NCBI GenBank assembly: GCA_039619475.1
Contig: CM077116.1
Coordinates: 20,797,443 to 20,861,442, forward strand
Source: Icerya purchasi
Taxonomy: Eukaryota; Arthropoda; Insecta; Hemiptera; Monophlebidae
DNA length: 64,000 nt
Direction of reading: 5' to 3'
Shown: one piece after another, positions 1 through 10,165 of the stretch
Layout: every line of letters starts with the position of its first letter
Position numbering within the stretch: position 1 is the first letter of the stretch
Translations under genes and position numbers: made by a program
The notes under the pieces: generated by a model
The model's input: the letters and a program-made list of their open reading frames with translations, nothing else
What the model was told of the DNA's origin: nothing
The model's database searches: none

Positions 1-290
1 CTACGTAACGGTATTCGAATTGACGTATTTTGCAACGTAACTTTTACAAAGAAATTTAGAGGGCGTTCCGGATAATATTTTTAACTCTTCCGCCGGGACT
101 AGTGTTTTTTCATTTTTTCAATTATTCGCTTTCCTCACTTTTCCACGCGCAGGCATGAACTCGTTGTGAAAGTCGATTCCGCCTATTGGTATCGGATTAT
201 CCGACGTACCGTCAAATAGCTTTTGACGATATTCACACCATTTCTCAGTTATTTCACGCCTACCTCTTATCCGGGCATCAGCGTCGTTTT
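1..290 (-). pseudogene. RTE-type LINE relic, start of the RT domain
   Basis: Minus-strand translation from about 290 down to 118 is open for some 57 codons. It reads like the segment just before the reverse transcriptase of an RTE-like non-LTR retrotransposon: residues REITEKWCEYRQKLFDGT resemble the conserved step 'replace, work out tryptophan-x-EY, then the RT lead-in'. After a stop at 118-120 the frame continues with KNEKT and EELKI, where family members carry the PGPD-containing RT start. The relic runs off the left edge. It appears to be the continuation of the endonuclease relic at 1231-2445, separated by another LINE insertion. Family assignment is from motif order only. Confidence 0.6.
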
Positions 291-296
291 TAAAAA

Positions 297-1220
297 ACTT
301 TTTTTGTTATTATACGTTGCTTGTTGTTTTACCCATTAACGTGCCGTGTACCGGCAACACTGTTCAAAGGCACGGATGAATGTTGTTTAGAGGCTGTTTA
401 GAATATTCGACAGTCTCAGGGAATCTGAGAAGCAACTGAACTTTTTGTTCGTTATTTTCAAGAATTTCGGTTAGAGAACTAGAGCGGCGTATTTGGAACC
501 GGAATAGGCCGGAATAAGTGTTGAACTTTAAGCAATCTACCGGAAAATGGCGAATGGATAAAAGAACACAGAACATCTGTCACAAATAGGAGGGTCTATT
601 TTGTTTAATACATAAGAATGGGATATTTTTGCGCGGTCAATGCGTAGGCGGCATAAAGTAACTCTTCCTGTTTTCAGCTGGAACTTAATGAAGTATACCG
701 GAATTCGCTATTTATGACCGGATTGAACGTAGCTTGTTCGAAGTATAGAAACTTCACGCTAGTTTCTCGACCGCAGATTCATTAGACGGGATTCAGTGTG
801 ATTCTCGGGAAGTCTGATGAAAGTACTGCTATAGCTGGAATCGGGAAGCGTAAGGCGGCTTCTTTCGCCTGCGAGATCCGCCAGTTCGGTTACTGTAATG
901 CCCTTATGTCCTGGAATCCGCGCAAAGGTAATGCGATTGGAAATAGTGGATATGACTGGAATTTATTTTTAGCGATAGGATTTTGTGATTTATTATGGAT
1001 TTGTGATAGACAAGAAAGTGAAGGGAGAAAGTCCGAACTAAACCGTAAGATCGACTGCAAGTTGGCGCATAGTTCTCTAGATGGAACTGAAAAGCTGTGT
1101 TTGGTGGTAAATAGCGTATATTATGATGGATTCAATTATGAGTACATTGCGTAGCCGCCCGTGTTCGATTTGGAACCCGTCTGTAAATATATTTAAACAG
1201 TAGACGTAGTTTGATAGAAA
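297..1220 (-). pseudogene. RNase-H LINE 3' end, nested in an RTE relic
   Basis: On the minus strand, 1188 to 820 encodes a decayed RNase H domain: FTDG near 1180, then GSKSNTGGYAMYS after a frameshift, and the carboxy block RIPGHKGITVTELAD at about 925-870, matching the family pattern of PGH-x-GI-x-x-NE-x-AD. A zinc knuckle follows: CDRC at about 580, then after a frameshift RHFPVDC at about 535. The frame closes at 364. An A-rich tract lies at 298-312, as expected for a LINE 3' tail. RNase H downstream of RT is typical of I/R1-like clades. Several stops and frameshifts make it non-functional. The ten-base string tttttaaaaa occurs at 287-296 and 1221-1230, a possible target-site duplication. 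Confidence 0.65.
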
Positions 1221-1230
1221 TTTTTAAAAA

Positions 1231-2445
1231 GTCCCATTAATTGCATCAAATATTGTGAGTTTTACAATCCGAAGGCGGGATAAATCAATATAGGGCGAAA
1301 AACAAGGACCATGAAAAATGGCAGGTGCTGTATAGAGTAACGCTTCGGAAGACTGCTGATCGATAATAGAACTTAGTGCCTTATTTTATACGTATATTCT
1401 ATTAAACAACATATCTTTGGTTCCGTTTAAATCTTTATGCGCTTGCTTTTGTTGCCGCGTAATGTTTACTTCTATCGTATCTACATGCTCGCTGGACCTT
1501 TCCTCGCATTACCAGTAAGTTTCGTTTTCCTTCTCCCTATTGAATCAGTCGTATCGACAGGTATGTGGCGATTGTCTTTTGTTGTTGTTGTTTTTTTTTG
1601 AAGAGCCGTAGTTCTTGCTTCGGTACTTCTAACCGTATCGATCTGGTCAAGTTCAGCCGCATATCAGTGTAGAAGATGACCTGTCTGGTTCGTAATTATA
1701 ATCGTTTACTTTCAGACTATTGTTTACCGATGAAAGCAGAACGAATCTGGTTTACTGACTGCGAACGTTTTCGAAGTCGCAGTCTGAATTTTGCCGCTAA
1801 TAAATTATCATGGGACACGCATTACTGGAGCATGTCGTGGCGTTTTTGCTATTGATGATTTCCATCTCGATCTGATCAAAACATAATCTATTCGATGCTC
1901 GGTGTTTCCTGATAGTGATTTTTAAAACCGGAGTTAGTTATTTATAAGTTGTCGACGATACAATATCCTACTAGTCCTTTAGTCCTTCGTCTCGTTCATT
2001 TCTCTCTCTCTCCTAATACAAATCTGCCTACAATATTATTACGTAGATTATAAACATTCGCAGTAAAATCTTCCATTGTCAGCGAGGTTCTCTTGTGCCA
2101 CTCCTATCGATCATTGTCGGTAGGTTTTCATAAAATGATACAATTGCAACATGTTCCGCCGCCGCCGCCGCCGCCGCTGTTGGTGTGTGTATTTGCGACA
2201 GGTGTGTAAATTGGTTTTGTCAGTAACGGGTCAGGTAAATTATTCGATCGCGTTTCGGAGGTAGTGGTGCCATTCGATTATTTATCATACTGATTTCTAG
2301 AAGAGCTTGTGATCACATCCTTGCCAGTCATTTTCGCTTAATCCCGTTATGCCGACTTTTAATCTTTCTCATTCCTTCTCTACCGTAATCGGTTTTCCTG
2401 CTTGTTTTAAACCGCTTATGTTCCATGTCGAGATGTTTACTTGAT
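1231..2445 (-). pseudogene. RTE-type LINE relic, APE-like endonuclease and linker
   Basis: Reading the minus strand from 2445, the amino block VNISTWNISGLKQAGK and then GITGLSENDW match the first two conserved blocks of the apurinic-like endonuclease of RTE elements (family pattern TWN-x-R ... LSE-x-RW). At about 2085-1975, after frameshifts, SLTMEDFTANV and GRFVLGERERNERDE match the block that carries the catalytic GDFN. At about 1897-1834 DYVLIRSRWKSSI is the penultimate block, and the SDH-like end with AAKFRLRLR lies near 1800-1770. The endonuclease would nick target DNA to prime reverse transcription. Multiple frameshifts make this a relic. The remaining 1231-1765 fits the family's linker before RT, which would resume at 290. 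Confidence 0.65.
2156..2177. repeat. (CCG)7 microsatellite
   Basis: Seven tandem CCG triplets sit inside the decayed endonuclease. In one minus-strand frame they read as a run of glycines where the family has a variable loop, so the expansion probably occurred after insertion. Confidence 0.9.
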
Positions 2446-4619
2446 GTTTTTGAACAAACTTTAATCGGAATATACCGGCTCCACGGACACTGTCGAAATA
2501 GTCAGCATCTGCTACTTGATACAAATATTTCTGATTCGCCTACTTTGAGCTGTGTCTGGATTAAATTATATATATCAGTGTAAAATTTGAAATGCGCTTC
2601 TACCGTTCATCTCTCTTCGAAGACAGATGACTCTCTCGTTAATTACGTCAGATTATTATTCTACTTTCTAATTTATTGTGCATAATGGTTTATGCTTCTT
2701 TCTTGTTTTTTATCTTGTTTTTTTTTTGAACTTTCAATTTTAATTAATAGTAAAAATTTTGACAATTGGAGACACGAAAAATTAATTACGTCGGAAAAAG
2801 GCGTCATCGGGATCTGATGTACTGGTGTCTTGTCGCTGCAACCGTATATTATTGCTCGATATTTACATATATCCAACCGGTCATATACATTATTCATTTT
2901 TGGTTTTGCTTTTGGCCTCTGGTAATATTTTCGATGTAATTATCGTGCCTTATTGTTGTTTAAAAAAATGACCCTTTTTTTTGTTTTCGACGACATTTGG
3001 GGCCACCAACTAGTTGACGAACTGAATGAAGAAATTCATTTTAAACGGAAATAATAATTACGCAAAGGTAGGATCTCTATCCCCCAAACTGTCGGTCGAA
3101 GAAGTCACTCAGGTGAAAATAATATGCAATATAAAAATGTATCGAGTAATCACCGGGGGGCCGTAATTTTGTGTATACCCGTGTAAGAAATTATTAGGAG
3201 AAAAACTGATCAGGCCAAGTCTGAGAAAAGCAATCGATTGTAAAACTTTGGCAACGTTTAGTATTAGATTTAAACAAAATAATAAGAACTCGGCACCGAA
3301 ATTGCAAGGAATAGTATAAGGGGAAAAAGCGGCGAGAGACATTAATCGTTTAAAGTACTTCAGTAATGTATATATGCTTATCGCATTTAAATAGGAAACG
3401 ATTAATACCTTCCAAGAAGTTTGATAGTAATTTCGGCCTAGCACCCTGTAACTTTGATTCGAAAACGTCAAAATCTCACTCGAGAGACACGCAACCGGCA
3501 TAACGGTACAATGAGACGATCAGCGATGCTTGAAAACACTATCGAGTACAACTCAATAGTCGATTAAACGGGGCGCATGTAATTAAATGTCTGTCGAAGG
3601 ATTTATCTCCCGGCGAACAATAAATAAATACTCTGTCGATCAAACGCGCGATAAACGGTGATTTCGGATTCGAATCATTTGAGTTCTGGTCGGATTCGAA
3701 TCCCCGCAGTGATTACACACTTCCAATTGTAACATTTCCGACCTGTGCGCTCTTATTGTATTTTATAGAGCGTAAAAATTTGCATATCTCCGCGAATATG
3801 ACCCAGGAATTCCGTCTCGTCAGAACTTGGCCACTTTTCACTTACGCCATTACATAAAGATTCCCTAGCGAATTCCTTCACTCCTTTAGTAGATTGTTTT
3901 TCGTTTGTTGCATGTTAATTACCGTTATAATGTCTGAAAAGAATTAAATTTGAGCGGTTCGCATCTTCTTCGCAATTTTAGACGAATTTCACGTTATATT
4001 CCTCTTAAGTTAATATCTTTCCATATATGCTCCTTGGAAATCACCCGTTCTTCATTTTCTCGCCCGTTAATTCGTATCTCTCTCCCAATCTTGCCGAAAT
4101 AAAACTTACACGTTTTGACACAATAAAATCTGACACCAAATTTTTATGCAGCAGCTCTGTAATATTACAAATTCTCTTTTGTTCCGCCATTGTGTATCAT
4201 TTTCTCTGACGAATACAGAAATTTTTTCGATCTCAACTGTTGTGACTCCTTTCGGCTGCCCTTTTGCGTTTATTTATTTTCCGTTCGTCCACTAAATTTC
4301 TCGCAGTTTCCGATAATTTTACACAACTCGTTATTTCCTTCTCGTTAGGTGATTTCATCGTACTGCTCATTCGTTCTCTTATCTATTATTATCGAATCGT
4401 CTCACCCTATGTAGGGGTATCGTGACCATGATACCCGGTTGATCAGACTGCGCCAACAATTCCGATCCCTTGCGATTTGTACACAATCCTGAAAGGTACG
4501 ACCAGCAGCTTTGCACACTGCGTCCGATCATCTAGTCGGCGCGCGACCTCGACTTCTTCTTCCGTTGACCTTTCCTACCAGTTCTAAATTGATTTCTATT
4601 GAATTTTCAACTATATATC
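2446..4619. other. No gene recognised
   Basis: Mixed AT-rich sequence. A 130-codon open frame on the minus strand at 3109-3501 has hydrophobic, low-information composition and no motif I know. The plus strand from about 3840 to 4420 is pyrimidine-rich. A palindrome GGATTCGAATCC occurs near 3692-3705. I see no splice-bounded exon. Confidence 0.5.
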
Positions 4620-6440
4620 GAGGAAGAGAAAAGAGCATTTCGGTTAAGGAGGATACGAGAAGAAATTAAAATAGCGATAAATGAAATGCAGCATAACCAA
4701 AAGGAAAATCAGTGACATACTACTACCTATCGTAGGTTGCAAGTCAAGAAAGGTAATGATTAGAAAGGAGACGTTTATGCGGCGGATAATGAAAGGAGCA
4801 GCGATTGGAAATGTTGGAAGCGCGGATGTCGGACTGAAGTTTAGAATGAAATGATAAGGATTTTTTTGTAACATTAGCGACGGGGGGAAATAACGGTTAT
4901 GGCTAGATAATTCTTACCTTGTATACTTACGCGACCAGAAAAGTCGCAAAATATCAACGTACAGAGACGAAGTGAGCGAAAATTGCTAATAAGTACTTGC
5001 AGCTCGATGAGATCACAGACATTCGAAGTAATGTCGATTTTCATAGGACTACTCAGCACGAAAAATAGTTGAAAATTTGGCTAGAATCGATAGGATTTCG
5101 AGAAAAAGAAAGTCGATTTCTTTTAAGAACGCCAGACAAAAATAAGCCAGGCCTTTGCAACAGAGCATGTACCGTGTTAATTTGGTCCTCGGAGCTGCCC
5201 CCCTAGTCCCCCTTATTACACTGCGAATGAAAGTATAAAAATACGATGGTACATGTTTAAGTGGAGTCGCCTACTTCTGAATCTCATTTACGATGCTTTT
5301 TAACATTTACGGTTTTAGAATGCATACGCAGCTGTCTGTTGTTGATTCTTCAAACGGTCATGGGAAAACGTGCAACCTAGCCGTTATTTATCTGCATTTC
5401 AGCACATAGTTGCGATTTTCTCCACCGGGGTAAAAGCGCTAATATCAGCCAGAAAAATACCTTGTGCAAAGAAGGTGTGTAACGCTGTTACACCACCTTC
5501 TTTTTCCTGTCGTTTTTAGGCCATCGCAAGAACATGTAACGTGCTAAAATTTATCATTATACAAGTGAAAGAGGTAATATAAGGAGCAGATTTAGCGAAC
5601 GAAAGAAAAAAAATAATTTGAAAGGAAATTATGTAAGCAGGCAGATTAACGAGGAGAACGGTATGATGAAAGAAAGTTCCGTATACGGGGAGGTTAAACG
5701 CTAAAATTCGGGGAAAGACGAATAAGATTGGAAGTAGTGATTGGAGACTGTTCAAACGGAACGCGTTAGAATGGAGGCGCAGTGAATTCTCTAAAGATGA
5801 ACAGGTAGGAATAGATTTAAATGGACTGAGACAAGATCGAACGTAAAAGTATAACAACATCTTAAAGCACGATCGCATAGATATAATTGAATTTAGAACG
5901 TACGACGTACAGGTAAATAAATATGATAAGACTTTAAACGGGTCAAACATGAAATGGATAAGTAGTTAATGTGTTCGAGGAGAAAACCCAATATGGACAA
6001 GATGATAAAAAAAGCAATTAATACGAAGAACAGGAAACTAATTTAAAGTTGGATTGGCCGAAGCGGAGTTGACACGCAGACAATGGATTTAGAGAGAGAG
6101 AGAGAGGAAAGAGTGTTAGCAATGCTTTGAAGTTAACTTTTAGCCCCGTTACAATGTCTCTTGTAAGGAAGAATGTAGTTGAAAGCGATGTGGCACAAAC
6201 AATATCGGAAAGGGTATAATTTAGGCAGGCGCTTTGATAAAGAGGACCACTGAAAACGTCCCCCGTAGTGCAGAGTAATGCGGAGATGAACGGAGCAACG
6301 GTTTTGCGTAAGATTAAAATAGGCAGGATGAACTGCATGCGAGTGTTAATTGTTGCCAGTTTATCCGGTAAAATTAAAAGAACATCATCAAAGGCAGAGG
6401 TAATGGCGTACTTGTTTATTAATGAAAACCTTGTACACAT
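4620..6440. other. Purine-skewed block with long chance frames
   Basis: The plus strand is markedly rich in A and G over about 1.8 kb, particularly 4620-4870 and 5520-6400. Because stop codons are depleted on the pyrimidine-rich complementary strand, this leaves minus-strand open frames of 76, 144 and 140 codons (4644-4874, 5516-5950, 6018-6440). Their products are leucine/serine/phenylalanine-rich with no recognisable domain. I regard them as products of composition. The alternative, an old unclassified mobile element, cannot be excluded. Confidence 0.45.
5468..5503. repeat. Short perfect-arm hairpin
   Basis: AAAGAAGGTG-TGTAAC is followed, after three bases, by its reverse complement with one bulged base, giving a stem of about 16 base pairs. 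It lies inside the purine-skewed block. It resembles the tip of a foldback element more than any regulatory structure; no flanking duplication was found. Confidence 0.7.
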
Positions 6441-6481
6441 TATTATTATTATTATTATTATTTTATTATTTTATTATTATT
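6441..6481. repeat. (ATT)n microsatellite
   Basis: Tandem ATT triplets with ATTTT interruptions, followed by a TA-rich stretch to about 6510. Confidence 0.9.
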
Positions 6482-7689
6482 TGATATACATATATATATA
6501 TACATTTATATTATATGTGTCAAAGCGAATTTAGAAAAGGACCAATAACTAAGTGAAAGCTGAACATGATGCAAGGAATTAGGGATGTTGCGTTCTAAGC
6601 AGCGCACTCTGTCGCTGATTGTAGTACAGCTAAAGAGTACCGATCGAGCTGCAGCACAGGCGAATGACGAATTCGTTTCAGCTCGACTTTAACATCAAAG
6701 TATTTTAAATTAATTGCGGTCCGCTTCTTTACCGCTAAACGCATTATCTCGCTGCTTGCTGTAATGTCGACTTAAATTATGCGAAGAACTCTACGTGTGA
6801 CCTTTCCATTGTTAGTCGCGTCGTAATTGTTATTTTGTAAAATAAGATAGAAAAGCTGTTATAACTACGACTGAAAAAATAAGGGCAAGAACTGGATTTT
6901 AAAGAGAATTTTATTAGAAACAAAGTGTTCATTGCGATAAAATTTCTCTCATTTGAATAGCTTTGTTTATCTGTTAGATAATAATAAAAAATAGAGATTC
7001 AGTTTGAATTTTTAAATTTCCTTTGCATTTTTGTTTTTCTTAGGCGCGCCTGTAAATTTTTTTGATTTATAACTCGTAAGCTGAAATAAATGTTAGTCGT
7101 ATTGTATATGCCATTTTCGTAAGTTATCAGCAAAATGATAAATAACTTCGAGAAATATAATGAAAATACATTTTAAAAAATGTAATCAGCATTTTCGATG
7201 CAACGAACTTTCCCCGTGTTACGATTAAAAAATTAAATTGAAAAATTGGAGAACTCTGAAAAAATATAAATAATAAATTTTATCGTAATACAAGTTGATG
7301 CAAGTAGAAATTTAGAAAACATGTATATGTGTAATTAAACGGAGAAATAGTCGAAGATTAAATTTAAATAGACAATTCGAAACATAATTATTCATTATAT
7401 GTTATTTTTAAATCTGTTAAAGTATAGAAGGGTTCATCGCTGTTTAGTAAACTGATATTTATACACTTTATAATGGTTATACATTCGTTAAGTAAACTGA
7501 GTATAGATGCTTGATATGAAGTGTATAATGGTTATGGTGTGATGTCGTAATGTACTCTTAAGGGTGTCTCTAATGAGAATCTGAAAACTGGGATATTAGA
7601 TTTCAGCAGATATCTGTTTGGATATAATAGTGGAATAGCAACCTGCGTAACTGTCCTATACCCATTTATCGAGGTTCTCGCTACTCTAT
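6482..7689. other. No gene recognised
   Basis: AT-rich, no motif. Around 7445-7545 a string containing GTAAACTGA and ending TATAATGGTTAT occurs twice about 55-60 bases apart, a decayed local duplication. Confidence 0.5.
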
Positions 7690-7990
7690 CTTTATATTGC
7701 AGCGACCTGTTCCTTTATAAAACCCGTGAGATAATTATTTTAATATTATTTAATTAGGAACTAGGAAATTTTGTGGTTTTTTTTAAATTTATTTTCCTAA
7801 TTTCTTACATAAATTTTTCTTAATCTCCCGACCACGCAGAATACACGAGCATAACTATACGAAATAATAACGATTAATTAAATATATAATATCAGTTGTA
7901 CGTATCATTCTGCTGCGGCTGTTGGATTGTCGGTATTTCTCGCTGGCAGGCGGGTGTACGTCGGTGGTTCAATCTGGATTCCCGATGATC
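7690..7990 (-). mobile_element. Dispersed repeat copy A, possible LTR fragment
   Basis: This stretch aligns by eye along its length with 53405-53750. Both contain TTTATAAA flanked by similar bases, then a TTTTGTGGTTTTTT stretch, then CCCGACC, then TACGTATCA followed by a GC-richer tract. I estimate roughly two thirds identity. On the minus strand the GC-rich part comes first and the TATAAA comes near the end, which would suit a promoter inside an LTR. No gag-pol, primer-binding site or flanking duplication is visible here, so LTR status is inference; the repeat relationship itself is well supported. Confidence 0.5.
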
Positions 7991-8052
7991 GCAGAGAGGC
8001 GACGTGGTAATCGGATTTTACAATTTTTTTACATTAATTACAAAACCGAGTT

Positions 8053-8177
8053 TCGAGGCGATCTGGTTATTAGGACCTTGCTGGATCGTGCTTCTTTCGG
8101 TTACGAGACGATCTGGTTACTAAGCATCTTGTTGGATCGTGCTTCTTCGATTGCGAGACGATCTCGTTATTCATATG
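8053..8177. repeat. 50-bp tandem repeat, about 2.4 copies
   Basis: Units start at 8053, 8104 and 8154 with GAGRCGATCT, followed by GGTTA and, later, TGGATCGTGCTTCTT in the first two. The third is truncated. The array directly follows dispersed repeat copy A and is absent from copy B, so it expanded locally. Confidence 0.75.
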
Positions 8178-8567
8178 AAAAGTGGTGTCAATATTCTTAA
8201 CGATGTCTCTGGAGACTTAGGCGCTTTTCATTTCGGTTGTTTATTTCGTACTATGTCTCCTTCACTACAACGGATGTGTTGATTATTCCATTTTCTGCCC
8301 AATCACCACGCGTATCCCTCAACGTCGGAAATGATCCGAATCCGACAACCCCCAGCTAGCAACTGATTCTCATTTACTCACATTATCACATTCTCAACTC
8401 ACTCTATTTTTCATAAACATTTTTATTTATTTATTTATTCTTATTATTTTTTATATGGACTGTGTAATCATTACAATACATTAATTTTTTTCAATGACTG
8501 AGGAAAATTTTCTTACTTAATGGTTCCTACTTGTCACTTTGCTTGTACTATATTAATTACAGCGTAA

Positions 8568-8612
8568 AGGCCGGCCCCCATTAGAAAAAATAAATAAATA
8601 AAATAAAAAACA
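8568..8612 (+). mobile_element. Possible LINE 3' terminus with TAAA-rich tail
   Basis: The 18-base string AGGCCGGCCCCCATTAGA is followed by a TAAA/TAAAA-rich tail to 8612. The same 18 bases recur at 37921-37938. A short microsatellite-like TAAA tail is how RTE elements commonly end, and the intact copy at 46495-48022 ends in the same way. No coding remnant is recognised just upstream. Confidence 0.4.
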
Positions 8613-9970
8613 TATCGACTCTTAGAAATTCGATTAGAAAACTATGTTTTTAAACGAGTCGCACTTTATTTAGTGGAATTGAAGTTGAAGTCGAGAAGCT
8701 GGGGAAACTAAAGCTGTCCGAAGAAACGAAACTGGTTCTTTCGTTTACTTAAGTGCCATTAAGTTTAATAACCTTCGTAGTCTTTAGACATCTTTTTCGA
8801 GGGACCTCCTTTACACTCATCAGAATGGTATTCACGTTTAAAGCGACAAACCGGTTTTAGTCATTATATATTTATGTATTTTATTACAATTTTGAGATAT
8901 GTCAATATATTGTGAATGATGATTGTTAATTTGTTTCGTTGTTGTATCAAATATGTAGGGAGGCTGATGCAATATCTTTTCTTCTAGAATTGTTCGATTG
9001 CATTTCTATGTTTCATTGCTTAATCTCATTTTAATAGACTCGGAAAGGCATTATTTTTAACATTTTTGTCTCAAAATTCGAACAACCGGAAAAAAAATAA
9101 ACGTCGGCAGTACTGTAATTTTTAAAAAGTTTTTTTTTTTTTTTGTGGGGAGGATTTTTTTTACGAGCCAGTCTGTCTTTCGTATTAACAATTTATTTTT
9201 ATGCTTGCTTTTGGCGCAATATGATAATTATTCCATCAAGATTTTTTTTAATATTTTCGTTAAAGAATAATTTTCGCAGTTAACCGATTTTAATATTTCC
9301 AGTTTTGTATATTTACAGTTTTTTTATTTTCCAAGTTGTAAACGTAGAATTTTTCTCTGCCCTCTCGTCTTAAATAAACGTCGATTTTTTTTTTTTTTTT
9401 GACCCACTCCTTAAATATTTATTTGATTGACCCTGATGGAGTTATAAAGTTCTTCACTGAGTACTGACAGTGGTTCGTTAATGATTATCATCGTCGAAAT
9501 CGGTAATGTTTTTTTCAATTATTCAAGCATAAATGTATTTAAACGGTCTCTTCCTCTAGTGCATTTGGCACATTGCCGTACACAATGTTCAAAAGCTATG
9601 TCCTCCTTATTACATTTTTCGGATATTGGATATCACTTATTATACCCACTCTAAATAAATAGCTAGCCTTACTTCAATGCCCAATTCTCATTCGTATTTA
9701 TTTTACAATGTAGACTCTAATCTATTTGTATATAAAAAAAATTTAAAAAAATGTTTAAAAACATTTTTGCACTAAAAAGTATTAACTTTATTAGTGTGCG
9801 ACTATCAGACACACGCGTTTTAACATTAAAATCTGAAACTAGAAAATATTCTGAAAAATAAAAGCGAGGGCCGCAGATTGATAATTAAATATTAATATTA
9901 GAATACATCCTCCTTACAAACGAGCCTACATTCATTTCCGTTTTTTAGACCGTTTTTTAAACATGTCATC
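8613..9970. other. No gene recognised
   Basis: AT-rich, with T runs at about 9127-9145 and 9386-9402. No motif, splice-bounded frame or repeat relationship was seen. Confidence 0.5.
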
Positions 9971-10016
9971 GACGCTAGACTCCATTCGCAATGCTAAAAT
10001 TGATACTTTGCAACGC
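9971..10016 (-). repeat. 46-bp inverted repeat, left copy
   Basis: The reverse complement of this segment matches 11567-11612 with one mismatch in 46 bases; its core is GCGTTGCAAAGTATCA plus AATGGAGTCTAGCG. Similarity fades quickly outside. The two copies face each other across about 1.55 kb. Confidence 0.85.
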
Positions 10017-10084
10017 TTCACGACCGCACTGTTTTTATATATAATACTATATGACAATATTTTAGACTTAATTATCCAAGTGAA

Positions 10085-10165
10085 ATAGTGGTTTAGTGGT
10101 AATGTATGCGAGTCTAATGATTAAGGCGTTCATTATCACATGCGTGTGCTAGAGGTCAAAACCAA
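10085..10165 (+). mobile_element. tRNA-like sequence, decayed SINE head
   Basis: A box-like TGGTTTAGTGG (10089-10099) resembles the pol III A box of SINEs with one C-to-T change. A weak B-box-like AGGTCAAAACC follows at 10153-10163. The arms do not fold into a full cloverleaf, so this is not a functional tRNA. It lies between the two 46-bp inverted copies. Confidence 0.45.

Noticed and set aside
798..1154. 118-codon plus-strand frame
   Set aside because: It is the complement of the minus-strand RNase H relic, whose motifs are clearer.
3109..3501. 130-codon minus-strand frame
   Set aside because: Hydrophobic composition without motif; no splice or promoter evidence.
3690..3712. B-box-like GGATTCGAATCC
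   Set aside because: It is a 12-base palindrome with no A box at a suitable distance on either strand.
5516..6440. Minus-strand frames of 144 and 140 codons
   Set aside because: Explained by purine skew; residues are low-information and no start context, splice site or domain supports them.
10085..10165. Functional tRNA gene
   Set aside because: Arms do not form a cloverleaf; only pol III box-like strings remain.
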